Shown one piece after another: positions 1-9,354 of a stretch of DNA of 64,000 bases. A model generated the notes under the pieces. That model did not search any database and was not told where the DNA came from. It saw nothing but the letters and a program-made list of their open reading frames with translations. A program made the translations under genes and the position numbers. The stretch comes from Tenacibaculum jejuense (lineage in GTDB: Bacteria; Bacteroidota; Bacteroidia; Flavobacteriales; Flavobacteriaceae). Within the stretch, counting starts at the first letter, position 1. Each line of letters opens with the position of its first letter. Location: assembly GCF_900198195.1 (NCBI RefSeq), contig NZ_LT899436.1, positions 2,943,001 to 3,007,000 on the forward strand. The letters are read 5' to 3'.

Positions 1-1338
1 AGATTGATTATTTCCAATATTGATATTTAGAGGATTGTCTACATTAAATAAATCTACATCAAAACCTAAAGTATTCTCACTATCTGGGTTTCGAGATGTA
101 GTATGTGCATCGTATTGTGTTATACTACCATTAAAAAAGTTATTTACTGGATTTGTAGTTGGTGTACTTACGTTTACTTGAGCTCCAGCTGTATTTCTAA
201 TTTGAAAATTATCTCCTGAAATAAAATTATCTCCTTCTAAAGCAGCTGTTAAAAATTGTGCACGCACTGGTCCAGAAGGAATAGTGTTAAATCCTGTGAA
301 ATTTACTGTAGCTGCATTTGAACCATCAATGGTTGCAAATCCATCGAATAGTGAAATATTCTTACTTGATTCCGTTTCATTTTCATAAACAATAACCATT
401 ACCCAACCAGCAGAACCACCTAATCCGTTGTTTCTATCCCAACCTGTTGTTGCTCTAATATTACCAGCAAAATAATCACCATTTGGATTAGAAAGTCCTT
501 GAACCATAGAAGTTACATCCTTGTAACAGACATAAGGTCGTTGCGTTGCAATACCACTATCATAAAGAACTTCATCACTAGTGATATCTTGATAAGGTTG
601 CCCTGGTAATTTAAATTTTATATCTCTATAGTCACCTGGTCTTGCGTTTTCTGTTTCCCAAGTTTCATATGGAAATACTGCTGCCCAATATAAACTTGCA
701 TGAACAACTCTTGAACAGTCAGGTAGATTTAAAGTAGATTTTGAAGATGAAAACGTATCGGCATTCCCCGTTATGCCTTCTATATCATCTATATCAATAT
801 AATCCATAAAATAATCCCCATTGTTAAACTGGGCATCATTTAAGCTTGTAAAAAACGCTCTTCCACAACCATTTACAAAACTAACTATATATAAGTCATC
901 TCCAGCTGCATTGTTAGGATGTGGTACGTTAGCATCTATATTTTGTGAAGTAGCAGTGTAAGTGAAATCTCTATATCGGTTCCCACAACGATCTGTAAAT
1001 CTCCTTGTTGTAGCACTTCTCGTATACCTTGTGAAATCCTGATAATCTCTATTTAAGATATTATTACCTACAAAAGTAATATTACCTCTTAGGTTAATAC
1101 CTCCAACAGGTAATCTTCTTTCTGCGAAGGTAACATCTGGTCTTCTCCTTGCCATTAAATTATTTGGTGGAGTTTCAGATATACCTTTTTTCACAGTTGC
1201 ATCTGGATTAAGGCTTTCTCTAGTTTCTTTAGAGAATTTTTGAACTTTATACTTTACCTGCGTCTGATTTTGTTCTTCTTGAGAAAAACCAAACAATAGA
1301 GTAAAAGCTGCGAATAGAAAAAGTAATTTTTTTTTCAT
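1..1338 (-). CDS. Large secreted T9SS-associated surface protein, N-terminal part (runs off window)
   Basis: The reading frame is open from the ATG at 1338 to the window edge, giving 446 codons of an N-terminal portion. It begins with a signal peptide (MKKKLLFLFAAFTLLFGFSQ) followed by an extracellular-type sequence rich in Asn, Thr, Gly and aromatic residues, with no recognisable catalytic motif. It lies downstream of and on the same strand as a PorP/SprF-SPOR gene and a type B sorting-domain gene. That arrangement is common around giant flavobacterial surface adhesins whose far C-terminus carries a gliding-motility-associated sorting domain. The C-terminus is outside the window, so the adhesin role and sorting domain are inferences; secretion is supported by the signal peptide. 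Confidence 0.75.
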   Translation of the reverse strand, partial: MKKKLLFLFAAFTLLFGFSQEEQNQTQVKYKVQKFSKETRESLNPDATVKKGISETPPNNLMARRRPDVTFAERRLPVGGINLRGNITFVGNNILNRDYQDFTRYTRSATTRRFTDRCGNRYRDFTYTATSQNIDANVPHPNNAAGDDLYIVSFVNGCGRAFFTSLNDAQFNNGDYFMDYIDIDDIEGITGNADTFSSSKSTLNLPDCSRVVHASLYWAAVFPYETWETENARPGDYRDIKFKLPGQPYQDITSDEVLYDSGIATQRPYVCYKDVTSMVQGLSNPNGDYFAGNIRATTGWDRNNGLGGSAGWVMVIVYENETESSKNISLFDGFATIDGSNAATVNFTGFNTIPSGPVRAQFLTAALEGDNFISGDNFQIRNTAGAQVNVSTPTTNPVNNFFNGSITQYDAHTTSRNPDSENTLGFDVDLFNVDNPLNINIGNNQS

Positions 1339-1461
1339 CTTTGGGGATTTATGCTTTTCTATAAAAAACTTGTAATCAAAAACTTATAAAACTAAAAAAT
1401 AGGGTTCGCTTAAATATAATCATTTTTTATGACATATTTAAATCCTTATTGTTTGTACATT

Positions 1462-3366
1462 TTATCGTACATGAACAATATTCTTCCTATCATAATACGA
1501 ATTATTTAAATTATTATTATATAATTTCAAAATTTCTTGTTTGTCTTGTGTCTTATGAATGTAAACATGTCTATATCCTGTTTTAGGGTTAAGGAAATAA
1601 CCTGCTTTAATTCCATCTTTCTCTAGTTCATCTAATAACCTATCTGCATAAGGTTTTTTCGAGAACACACCTATTTGCATGTAATACCCAGGAGCTACAC
1701 CTTCAGTTACTTGCATCGTTTGTATACGTGCTCTAGGCTGAGTTTTCGGCACTTTATACGTCTCACCTTCAGGACCTAACGTAACTTTCATCACATAAAC
1801 TCTATCTTTAGATGAAGATGTGTTTCCTCCACCAGAAACAGTAATTTCACCTAGTCCTGTATCTTCATCACTATCACTTTCTGCTTCATTTTTAATTGCT
1901 CCATTGATATCATCTCTCTGTTCTTCAGCATCTTCCTCTTTAGCATGACGATCGATGTAAACTACGTACACATTAAATTTAGGATCTCTAACATATCTAG
2001 CTCTAATCTTCTTTTTATGTGTTCTATTGTATTGTTTTACACTCTTTTTATTGTTGTAAAACTTCACCTCATTTTTAGCTTTTTGCAATGACTTAAACTG
2101 CTCTATAGCAACATAATACATTGTTCCACCACCACCTCTTTCAGTTACTGTTCTTTCTCTCCAAGGTGTACCAGGTCTTCTAGGTAAAGATTGATCTCTC
2201 GTTTCTTCATCTGGTTTAGCTGGTGTAACTTCTTTTATGATAGTAGTCGTATTTGTATTCGTTGGTTGATTTTCTAATTTCTTCAGAATTTCGTCTACTT
2301 TTTTGTTTAAAGCATCAATAGAATCTTGTGCTATTCTAATTTCATCAGATAAATCATTATGTTCAGGATCTTCATATTCCTGTTCATTTCTTTGAATTGT
2401 TTCTTTTGGTGAATTATCAGGAATATTAACAGTAACAGAACCAGTTTTCTTCTTTTTTGTTCTTCCTAAACGATAAATTAAACCTACTTCGTTAGTTCCA
2501 CTTAAATTTTGTTGTTTTTCATATGAAAAACCTATAGATAATCTCTTATTTAAATTGATACCAAAACCAGCATTTAAACCGAAAAGTTTATCATAGCCTA
2601 CTTTTAACCAACCTACTCGCGGTAAGTCCGCTAAAACATTTGCTGCATAAGAAAAACCATCTGTATTTGTTCTTCTACCTATTCCTAAACCTCTAATAGT
2701 AGTACCCGCTAATAAACCACTAGTATTTTTCAATTTATGTGTGTAGGCTGCGTGAGCAGAAATTGTTTTATCTCCAAAAGAAGTTACGAAATCACTGGTT
2801 TTCAGATTAAAATCTCCTAAATTTTCAAAGAATAAACCGACATCAAAATTACCGAAAGACACTGTTGCTGCTGGTTGTAAAACAACTACTGGCCTATCTT
2901 GATAATTATTAATTAAAGGATCTGGTGTATTCGTTAATACTCTAGGTTCATCTAAACTTCTTCTACTGTAGAAAAAGTTAAACCCAAAAGTTAAACGTGT
3001 TTTTTCATTTAAATTTATTTGGTAAGCATAATTAGCCATTGCTCCAAAATCTTTGAAAACACCGATTTCTTGTTGAAAAACCGCAATACCAGCTCCAACA
3101 TTAGATCGCATTTTTCCCGAATAGCTAACTACATGTAATCTTGAAGCGTCTTCAAATTCTATATTAGAACTTCTGCTAATAGCTTCTATTGTTGATGTTT
3201 CTCTATGTAATAAAGAAAATGTTGGAACTGTCATAAAGTTATTAAACTTCATGAAGCTCCTTGAAGAGAAACCGTTATAAGAATCTTCACTAGCTATACT
3301 CGTTTGAGCATAAGAAAGTAAGTTCATAAACACACATAGTGTAATTAAAGTAATTTTCCTTACCAT
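1462..3366 (-). CDS. PorP/SprF-family outer-membrane protein fused to C-terminal SPOR-like domains
   Basis: The 634-residue product starts with a signal peptide (ending LLSYAQ). Residues about 25-300 form a PorP/SprF-like beta-barrel: repeated amphipathic strands, a GxGIAVFQQEIGVF segment and a closing GLIYRLGR strand. SprF-type proteins assist T9SS export of a neighbouring adhesin. A charged linker with a short coiled coil (KKVDEILKKLENQ) follows. Two SPOR-like modules come after it: one near 420-480 starting MYYVAIEQF, and one at the C-terminus starting GYYMQIGVF. SPOR domains bind denuded peptidoglycan, so the protein could anchor the barrel to the wall. The ATG at 3366 is 3 bp from the upstream gene's stop, indicating an operon. 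Confidence 0.82.
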   Translation of the reverse strand: MVRKITLITLCVFMNLLSYAQTSIASEDSYNGFSSRSFMKFNNFMTVPTFSLLHRETSTIEAISRSSNIEFEDASRLHVVSYSGKMRSNVGAGIAVFQQEIGVFKDFGAMANYAYQINLNEKTRLTFGFNFFYSRRSLDEPRVLTNTPDPLINNYQDRPVVVLQPAATVSFGNFDVGLFFENLGDFNLKTSDFVTSFGDKTISAHAAYTHKLKNTSGLLAGTTIRGLGIGRRTNTDGFSYAANVLADLPRVGWLKVGYDKLFGLNAGFGINLNKRLSIGFSYEKQQNLSGTNEVGLIYRLGRTKKKKTGSVTVNIPDNSPKETIQRNEQEYEDPEHNDLSDEIRIAQDSIDALNKKVDEILKKLENQPTNTNTTTIIKEVTPAKPDEETRDQSLPRRPGTPWRERTVTERGGGGTMYYVAIEQFKSLQKAKNEVKFYNNKKSVKQYNRTHKKKIRARYVRDPKFNVYVVYIDRHAKEEDAEEQRDDINGAIKNEAESDSDEDTGLGEITVSGGGNTSSSKDRVYVMKVTLGPEGETYKVPKTQPRARIQTMQVTEGVAPGYYMQIGVFSKKPYADRLLDELEKDGIKAGYFLNPKTGYRHVYIHKTQDKQEILKLYNNNLNNSYYDRKNIVHVR

Positions 3367-3369
3367 ATA

Positions 3370-5583
3370 TTATTGCAATATAGAAATTGTCCCCGATTTG
3401 ATTATATTGTTATCTCTGATAACTCTGAAATAGAATAACATTCCATCTTTCAAATTATTATTTACAGGCCAATCATTTTGATAATCAGTTGTATTTAAAA
3501 CCTCTTTACCTCTTGAATTATAAATAATTACTTGAACATTATCTTGAAATGCAAATCTATTTGGCAATTCCCAAGTATCATTCACCCCATCACTATTAAA
3601 TGGAGTTATGATGTTTGGTATTACTAATTTACCATCATCTTCTACAACATTGATATCTCTCTGCGCTCTACACCCACCTACTGTTCCAAAAACTGTAAAT
3701 GTTCCTAAAGTGTTAACATCTAAAGTTTCATTTGAAGACAATAACGTTCCTGCTTCATTAAACCATTCATATGAATCTGCTCCGCTAGCTTCTAAAGTAA
3801 TTGTTTCTCCTGGTTCTAAAACTGCTGTAGAAGAAGGACTTACTTCTAAAACTGACTCATCAAATTCAACAACATTAATTTCGGCTACATTATTAAGACA
3901 ACCAAATCCTTCATAAGTCACACTATATACACCAATTTCATCAATTACTAGTGTACTTGGGTCTGCAACGACCAATTCTACTCCGTCTTTAAACCATCTA
4001 TATGTGAAACCTGAAACAATATTTAGATTAAAAGTTATGGTTTCACCAGGACATAAAGCATTAGAAACAGAAGAAGATTGTATTTCTACACCAGTTAAAG
4101 TTAATAAAACATCTAAAGGCATAGAATCAAAATTCATCGTTGCACTAATAGTAGCATTTAAAACATAACTTCCATTATCATTATATGAATCTACATCTAA
4201 CTGATCTAAAGTTGCGCCTGCTATATCAGTTCCATCTTTAGACCATTGAAAAGTTAACGTATCTATCTGATCTTGAGTTAAACTATAAGTATTTCCATCT
4301 GTTGCTGTAGCGTTTACTCCTGATATAGATAAAGTAGTACTTTCATTTGTACAATCAACATAATCTGACTCTGCCCTTATCATTGGCTCTATTGAAACAA
4401 CATCTAAGACTGTATATTCAGGTGACTTTTTTGATGTTGGACACGATGAAGAATTATCTACAACTTCAGCACAATATACTCCTTCTTCAACTGCGGGAAA
4501 TGTAAGAGAATTACTTGATGGTAAAGCTACACCATCTTTAAACCATGTGATTGTAGAAGAACTGGCGTTATGATCTATAGTTAAATTTATCGTTTCTCTA
4601 GGTAATCTAACTCTAGTAGCAGGATTTTCGATTGTTACATCAAAACTCGCTCCTGCTCTTTGTTCTACCGTAACATTTTGAGAAACAGAATTACACCCGC
4701 CTACTTCTATTTCTAAACGATATATACCAAATTGATTGCTTGATGGTGTTGTATATGTTGGTGTATAAGGAGGTAAATCTATACGTACATCATCTTTAAA
4801 CCAATTATAAGTAAATGAGGGATCATCTACACTTGCTATAAATTGATGAGTTTCATTAGCACAAATTTGTATTAATGTTTCTGTACCAATATTCAAACTA
4901 GTTGGAGCGACTTCTGTAACATCTATAAAATTAGATCGTACACCTGAACCAGATTGTGTACAATCACCATAATTGATAGCGGCATAATAGCGTCCAGGTT
5001 GAGATATATCTAAAGAAGAACCAGTTTCACCTGGTATTAAAACATCTCTTCCTCCTTCTTGCTTAAACCATAAATATGTAAATTCTGGGTCTATTACATT
5101 TACTGATACTGTTTGAGAACCTCCACATAAAACAACTGGATTTCTGTCATTTAAAACTAATTGTTCTGATGTAGTAAAGAAAGCTTCAAAAGGATCGGAA
5201 GGTGGACCACTTTCATCTGGAATACTAGATAAAACACGAATTCTATAATTAAAACCGTAAGTGTCTTCTGGAAATGGGAAACATACGTCAGGCACAAAAA
5301 AAGTGTTATTTTGACCTGTTACAGTTCTTAAATTTCTATTATTTCCTGTATCGAAGTTTCCATCTGGATCAGATAATTGAATTGTAAATACATTATTAGG
5401 ATCATAACCTGTACCTAGATAAGTAAAATCTAAACAGAAATTGTTACTCCCATCTTTCGCACAAGCAAAAGTAAATTGTAAATCAGGCTTTTCTAATGTA
5501 GATTGCCCAAAAGAAACACCACTAAACATTACTGTTAGTAGTAAAAAAAGAAATTGTACTTTATTTTTTTTACACTTATACAT
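3370..5583 (-). CDS. Secreted Ig-like repeat protein with T9SS type B (gliding motility-associated) C-terminal domain
   Basis: I place the start at the ATG at 5583 (MYKCKKNKVQF…), which directly precedes a signal peptide ending GVSFGQ; a TTG five codons upstream would add residues before it. The 737-residue product contains about six Ig-like repeats, each with a W-F/S-K-D-G type core (TYNWFKDD, TITWFKDG, FQWSKDG, TYRWFKDG, SYEWFNE). The last ~90 residues form a CHU_C/type B sorting domain (IPNIITPFNSDGVNDTW … VIIYNSRGKEV … DGMLFYFRVI). Such domains direct export through the type IX system and gliding-associated surface display. It is first in the operon with the PorP/SprF fusion and the giant protein. 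Confidence 0.88.
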   Translation of the reverse strand: MYKCKKNKVQFLFLLLTVMFSGVSFGQSTLEKPDLQFTFACAKDGSNNFCLDFTYLGTGYDPNNVFTIQLSDPDGNFDTGNNRNLRTVTGQNNTFFVPDVCFPFPEDTYGFNYRIRVLSSIPDESGPPSDPFEAFFTTSEQLVLNDRNPVVLCGGSQTVSVNVIDPEFTYLWFKQEGGRDVLIPGETGSSLDISQPGRYYAAINYGDCTQSGSGVRSNFIDVTEVAPTSLNIGTETLIQICANETHQFIASVDDPSFTYNWFKDDVRIDLPPYTPTYTTPSSNQFGIYRLEIEVGGCNSVSQNVTVEQRAGASFDVTIENPATRVRLPRETINLTIDHNASSSTITWFKDGVALPSSNSLTFPAVEEGVYCAEVVDNSSSCPTSKKSPEYTVLDVVSIEPMIRAESDYVDCTNESTTLSISGVNATATDGNTYSLTQDQIDTLTFQWSKDGTDIAGATLDQLDVDSYNDNGSYVLNATISATMNFDSMPLDVLLTLTGVEIQSSSVSNALCPGETITFNLNIVSGFTYRWFKDGVELVVADPSTLVIDEIGVYSVTYEGFGCLNNVAEINVVEFDESVLEVSPSSTAVLEPGETITLEASGADSYEWFNEAGTLLSSNETLDVNTLGTFTVFGTVGGCRAQRDINVVEDDGKLVIPNIITPFNSDGVNDTWELPNRFAFQDNVQVIIYNSRGKEVLNTTDYQNDWPVNNNLKDGMLFYFRVIRDNNIIKSGTISILQ

Positions 5584-5631
5584 AATTGATGGGGACAATT
5601 AAAATTATAATGTGAAAACACATTTAACACA

Positions 5632-5639
5632 CAAATATA
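5632..5639 (-). promoter_or_regulatory. Predicted -7 box for the T9SS surface-protein operon
   Basis: CAAATATA on the plus strand reads TATATTTG on the minus strand, an exact match to the Bacteroidota -7 element TAnnTTTG. It lies about 50 bp before the ATG at 5583. I see no clear TTG at the usual distance upstream, so the -33 part is weak. Confidence 0.45.
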
Positions 5640-5745
5640 TTCATTTTATAATAAAAAAAAATTTTTATTATTTAAAATATAAATTAAACACTATCCTTAA
5701 AATTAATACGTTAATTTTACAGACTTATTATACGAACATTTAAAA

Positions 5746-6792
5746 ATGCTAAAACATTTTATTGTTATTAGCTTGTTTATTACCAATATTTGCTATTGTC
5801 AGGTCGGTGGAACTTCTGTTTTTTCCTTCCTAAATACAACAACAAATGCCAGACAAGCTGCTTTGGGAGGAAAAGTTTTAACTTTAGTAGATGATGTTGA
5901 TCAACCTACTTGGAATCCTGCTGTTATTAATTTAGATTTAGACAGAAAGCTTTCTGTAAATTACACCAGTTATTTAGCTGATATTTCTGTTGGTTCTATA
6001 TCTTACGCACATCGCTTTTCTAGATATTCACAAACAGTACATGGTAATATTACTTATGTAAATTACGGAACTTTAATACAAGCAGACACAGAAGGTAATG
6101 AGACAGGAACATTTGGAGCAAGTGATATTGCTTTGTCTTTTGGGTATGCATACAGAATACCTAACACAGATATTTATCTTGGTGCCAACCTAAGATTTAT
6201 CAATTCCTCTATTGCTAATTTTTCTTCATTTGGAATCTCTGGAGATATTGGAGCCACATATTACAATGATAAAAAACCTTACATTTTCTCTTTAGTTTTA
6301 AGGAATATAGGTACCCAAATTACATCATTCAATGGGGAAAAAGAAAAGCTACCTTTCGAAATTGCTTTAGGTGCTTCGTACTTATTAGAAAATGTACCCA
6401 TACGCTGGTATTTAACTGCAGATAACTTACAAAAGTGGAATATCAGTGTTGCTAATCCATCTAATCAAACATCTGATTTAGATGGAAACATAACCAATGA
6501 AGATATTTCTTTTATTGATAATTTATTTCGTCATTTTAGTATTGGCGCTGAATTATTTCCTAAAAGAGCAGTTAATCTTAGAGTTGGTTATAATTTCAGA
6601 AGAGGAAAAGAATTACAATTACAAAATATAAGATCGTTTGGGGGAATTTCTTTTGGATTTGGACTTCGAATGAATAAAGTAAAATTAAATTATGCTTATT
6701 CAAGGTTTCATACTGCATCTAACGTAAGTACCTTTGGAATAGCAGTAGATTTAAACAGAGGAAAACCTAGTAAATACGATACTAAATATTAA
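5746..6792 (+). CDS. porQ: Type IX secretion system outer-membrane protein PorQ
   Basis: This 348-residue beta-barrel protein has a signal peptide ending ICYCQ. It then begins VGGTSVFSFLNTTTNARQAALGG, a hallmark of PorQ, followed by WNPAVIN and alternating amphipathic strands to the C-terminus. PorQ belongs to the PorV-like barrel family. In Porphyromonas gingivalis it works with PorU, PorV and PorZ in the attachment complex that cleaves and anchors T9SS cargo at the cell surface. It sits immediately upstream of cmk, a frequent pairing in Flavobacteriia, and diverges from the surface-protein operon at 1-5.6 kb. The assignment is strong; whether the surface complex is complete cannot be judged from this window. 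Confidence 0.88.
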   Translation: MLKHFIVISLFITNICYCQVGGTSVFSFLNTTTNARQAALGGKVLTLVDDVDQPTWNPAVINLDLDRKLSVNYTSYLADISVGSISYAHRFSRYSQTVHGNITYVNYGTLIQADTEGNETGTFGASDIALSFGYAYRIPNTDIYLGANLRFINSSIANFSSFGISGDIGATYYNDKKPYIFSLVLRNIGTQITSFNGEKEKLPFEIALGASYLLENVPIRWYLTADNLQKWNISVANPSNQTSDLDGNITNEDISFIDNLFRHFSIGAELFPKRAVNLRVGYNFRRGKELQLQNIRSFGGISFGFGLRMNKVKLNYAYSRFHTASNVSTFGIAVDLNRGKPSKYDTKY

Positions 6793-6822
6793 CTTATTCC
6801 TTCTATCTTCCACTTTAACTTA

Positions 6823-6830
6823 TATCTTTG
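6823..6830 (+). promoter_or_regulatory. Predicted -7 box for cmk
   Basis: TATCTTTG matches TAnnTTTG exactly and lies 17 bp before the cmk ATG, implying a very short leader. The same TTTGCCC context appears at the pyrG promoter. The -33 element is not obvious. Confidence 0.45.
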
Positions 6831-6847
6831 CCCTATATTTTTTTTAA

Positions 6848-7540
6848 ATGAAAACAGGCAAAATTATTATCGCTATTGATGGCTTCTCTTCAACAGGAAA
6901 AAGCACAATTGCAAAACAATTAGCTAAAGAACTAAACTATATATACGTAGATACTGGAGCTATGTACAGAGCGGTAACGCTTTACGCAATGAAAAACAAT
7001 TACGTATCTGCAAACCATTTAGATTCAGAACAATTAATTGATAACTTAAACAACATCAAATTATCTTTTTTATTTAATGCTGAACTTGGTTTTGCCGAAA
7101 TGTTTTTAAATGATACTAATGTTGAAAGAGAAATACGCACCATTGAAGTTTCTAAATTAGTGAGCAAGGTATCCGCTATTTCTGAAGTTCGAAAGAAATT
7201 AGTTCAAGAGCAACAAAATATGGGAAAAGATAAAGGAATAGTTATGGACGGTAGAGATATTGGTACTGTTGTTTTTCCTAACGCTGAATTAAAACTATTC
7301 ATGACTGCTTCTGCTGATAAAAGAGCTACAAGACGTTATAAAGAATTATTAGATAGAGGTGATAAAGTAAATTATGAAGAAGTTTTATTTAATGTTCAAG
7401 AGAGAGATAGAATAGATTCTACAAGAAAAGATTCTCCTTTAACTAAAGCTGATGATGCTATAGAGTTTGATAATTCTGATATGGGATTAAATGAACAATT
7501 TGAACGTATTATGAGTTTGGTAAACGATAGAAAACAATAG
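6848..7540 (+). CDS. cmk: Cytidylate kinase
   Basis: This 230-residue kinase phosphorylates CMP and dCMP to the diphosphates using ATP, in the cytoplasm. The P-loop is near the N-terminus (IAIDGFSSTGKSTIAKQL), with Ser-Ser in place of the more usual GPAGSGKST. The YVDTGAMYRAVT nucleotide-binding segment and the MDGRDIGTVVFPNAELK core motif follow, then DRIDSTRKDSPL near the C-terminus, all diagnostic of bacterial Cmk. Length is normal. It follows porQ by 55 bp and appears to have its own promoter. Together with pyrR, pyrB, carB and pyrG it makes this window rich in pyrimidine genes. Confidence 0.96.
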   Translation: MKTGKIIIAIDGFSSTGKSTIAKQLAKELNYIYVDTGAMYRAVTLYAMKNNYVSANHLDSEQLIDNLNNIKLSFLFNAELGFAEMFLNDTNVEREIRTIEVSKLVSKVSAISEVRKKLVQEQQNMGKDKGIVMDGRDIGTVVFPNAELKLFMTASADKRATRRYKELLDRGDKVNYEEVLFNVQERDRIDSTRKDSPLTKADDAIEFDNSDMGLNEQFERIMSLVNDRKQ

Positions 7541-7554
7541 CTTAAAATTACACC

Positions 7555-7615
7555 TGCTGAGAATCGTCTATTCTGCATATATGATAAGATTTTTTGAAAT
7601 ACGCGATTCTCAGCA
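7555..7615. repeat. 12-bp perfect inverted repeat between convergent cmk and rluD
   Basis: TGCTGAGAATCG at 7555-7566 is matched exactly by CGATTCTCAGCA at 7604-7615, separated by 37 bp. It fills most of the gap between the two convergent genes. It may act as a bidirectional terminator, but the loop is long and there is no classic T-run after either arm. Confidence 0.6.
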
Positions 7616-7626
7616 AATAGCTTTCT

Positions 7627-8664
7627 TTAACTTTCAAATGTTGAATTCGTAGAGTATCTTCTCCACTTTTCCAAACAAGCTTTAATATCTTCTGGAACTT
7701 CAGAATTAAATTGCATAAACTCTCCAGTAGTTGGATGAACAAAACCTAAAGTTTTTGCATGCAAGGCTTGTCTTGGTAACAACTTAAAACAATTATCTAC
7801 AAATTGTTTGTATTTAGAAAATGTTGTTCCTTTTAAAATTTGATCACCTCCATAACGCTCATCGTTAAATAAAGTATGACCAATATATTTAAAATGTGCC
7901 CTAATCTGATGTGTTCGCCCTGTCTCTAAACGACATTCAACTAAAGTAACATAAGTAAAACGTTCAATAACCTTATAATGTGTCACTGCTGCTTTACCAT
8001 AGTCTCCATCAGGATATACTGCCATTTGCATTCTATCTTTAGCACTTCGTCCGATATGTCCTTCAATAGTTCCTTCATCATTTTCAACACTTCCCCAAAC
8101 TAATGCATAATACAGACGCTCCGTAGTTTTATCAAAAAACTGCTTAGATAAATGCGCCATCGCAAACTCAGTTTTAGCAACAACTAATAAACCACTGGTA
8201 TCTTTATCGATTCTATGAACTAATCCAGGACGTTCATTGCTATTCTTTGGTAAGTTTTCGATATGATGAATTAATCCGTTTACTAAAGTTCCTGAATAAT
8301 TTCCATGACCTGGATGAACTACCATACCAGGTTCTTTGTTCACCACAATAACATCATCATCTTCGTATACAATATTAATTGGTATATCTTGAGCTACTAA
8401 TAAGTTTTCGTGTGGTGGATGTGCTAAAACTACACGAACTACATCTTTTGGTTTTACCTTGTAATTCGATTTTACAGCTTTATCATTTACTAAAATGTTC
8501 CCTGCCTTAGCCGCTTGTTGAATTTTATTTCGTGTAGCATTTTCAATAAAGTTCATCAAAAACTTATCTACACGTAAAGGGTCTTGTCCTTCTGTAGCTG
8601 TAAAACGATAATGTTCATATAATTCAGAACTTTCGTCTTGAATATCATAATTCTCCTCCTGCAT
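7627..8664 (-). CDS. rluD: RluD-family 23S rRNA pseudouridine synthase
   Basis: The product has 345 residues. An N-terminal S4 RNA-binding domain (PLRVDKFLMNFI … NKIQQAAKAGNILVND) is followed by the pseudouridine synthase core. The catalytic Asp lies in GLVHRIDKDTSGLLVVAK, and LETGRTHQIRAHFKYIGH and HAKTLGFVHP are also conserved. RluD isomerises uridines in helix 69 of 23S rRNA. The family assignment is firm; the exact target sites follow from homology only. It lies 23 bp downstream of the PASTA-domain gene on the same strand, so the two are probably co-transcribed. Confidence 0.92.
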   Translation of the reverse strand: MQEENYDIQDESSELYEHYRFTATEGQDPLRVDKFLMNFIENATRNKIQQAAKAGNILVNDKAVKSNYKVKPKDVVRVVLAHPPHENLLVAQDIPINIVYEDDDVIVVNKEPGMVVHPGHGNYSGTLVNGLIHHIENLPKNSNERPGLVHRIDKDTSGLLVVAKTEFAMAHLSKQFFDKTTERLYYALVWGSVENDEGTIEGHIGRSAKDRMQMAVYPDGDYGKAAVTHYKVIERFTYVTLVECRLETGRTHQIRAHFKYIGHTLFNDERYGGDQILKGTTFSKYKQFVDNCFKLLPRQALHAKTLGFVHPTTGEFMQFNSEVPEDIKACLEKWRRYSTNSTFES

Positions 8665-8687
8665 CTAATCTCTATTTATTTAAAATA

Positions 8688-9245
8688 TTAATTTAAAGAT
8701 CCGTCACCCAAAATAAGATCAATTACAGATTTTTTAGGTAATTTATCTCCTAAGCCTACTTGCTTTCCTTTATGCTTTAATCCTCTTACAACATCTTTTC
8801 CTATATCTGGAACATAAGTAAATTTTTCTCCTACTAAAAAACCTATAGATATTAAATGTGTAATTGCTTGACGTTTTGTTTTCCCATTTAAATCAGGAAT
8901 TGCAACGTCTTTATATTTTGACGGATTTAATGTCAAATAAATTTTTCTTTTTTCTTTTACAAAATCTCCCGCTTCAGGATTTTGCTCCATTACTGATTTT
9001 CTTGGAAAATCTGGATTGTAACTAGCACTATCAATTACGATAAAATCTAAACTCAATTCATCTAGTAATTGTTTTACTTCAGCAATACTTTTCTTTTCTA
9101 AGTTTGGTACTTGAATTTTCTGATTATGATTTGTAGTATACCCTAACCACCATTGTAATAAAAATACAAATAGTAGTAATCCAATTATAGCAATTATGAT
9201 TTGTTTTAAAAAAACCTTGCTCTTTAAAAATTGTAACAATTTCAT
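8688..9245 (-). CDS. Membrane-anchored PASTA-domain protein
   Basis: The 185-residue protein has a short basic cytoplasmic N-terminus and one membrane helix (about residues 16-34, IIIAIIGLLLFVFLLQWW). Two or more PASTA modules follow on the outer side: IQVPNLEKKSIAEVKQLLDE, then DVAIPDLNGKTKRQAITHLI, with a terminal fragment ending VIDLILGDG. PASTA modules bind peptidoglycan or lipid II fragments. There is no kinase or transpeptidase domain, so it is a stand-alone PASTA protein. It lies beside rluD and diverges from D-Ala-D-Ala ligase, so a cell-wall context is plausible. Its function is unknown. Confidence 0.85.
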   Translation of the reverse strand: MKLLQFLKSKVFLKQIIIAIIGLLLFVFLLQWWLGYTTNHNQKIQVPNLEKKSIAEVKQLLDELSLDFIVIDSASYNPDFPRKSVMEQNPEAGDFVKEKRKIYLTLNPSKYKDVAIPDLNGKTKRQAITHLISIGFLVGEKFTYVPDIGKDVVRGLKHKGKQVGLGDKLPKKSVIDLILGDGSLN

Positions 9246-9328
9246 TATTGATTTTTTGAAAGATTCAACAAATGTACATTAAAAATAATACTAATTTAAA
9301 AACATTAATTTTTAAAATACTTTTTTGG

Positions 9329-9336
9329 TAAGTTTG
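9329..9336 (+). promoter_or_regulatory. Predicted -7 box for ddl
   Basis: TAAGTTTG matches TAnnTTTG exactly and lies 18 bp before the chosen ATG of ddl. No convincing -33 TTG is seen at the right spacing. Confidence 0.42.
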
Positions 9337-9354
9337 TAAGGTTAATTATTGAAA

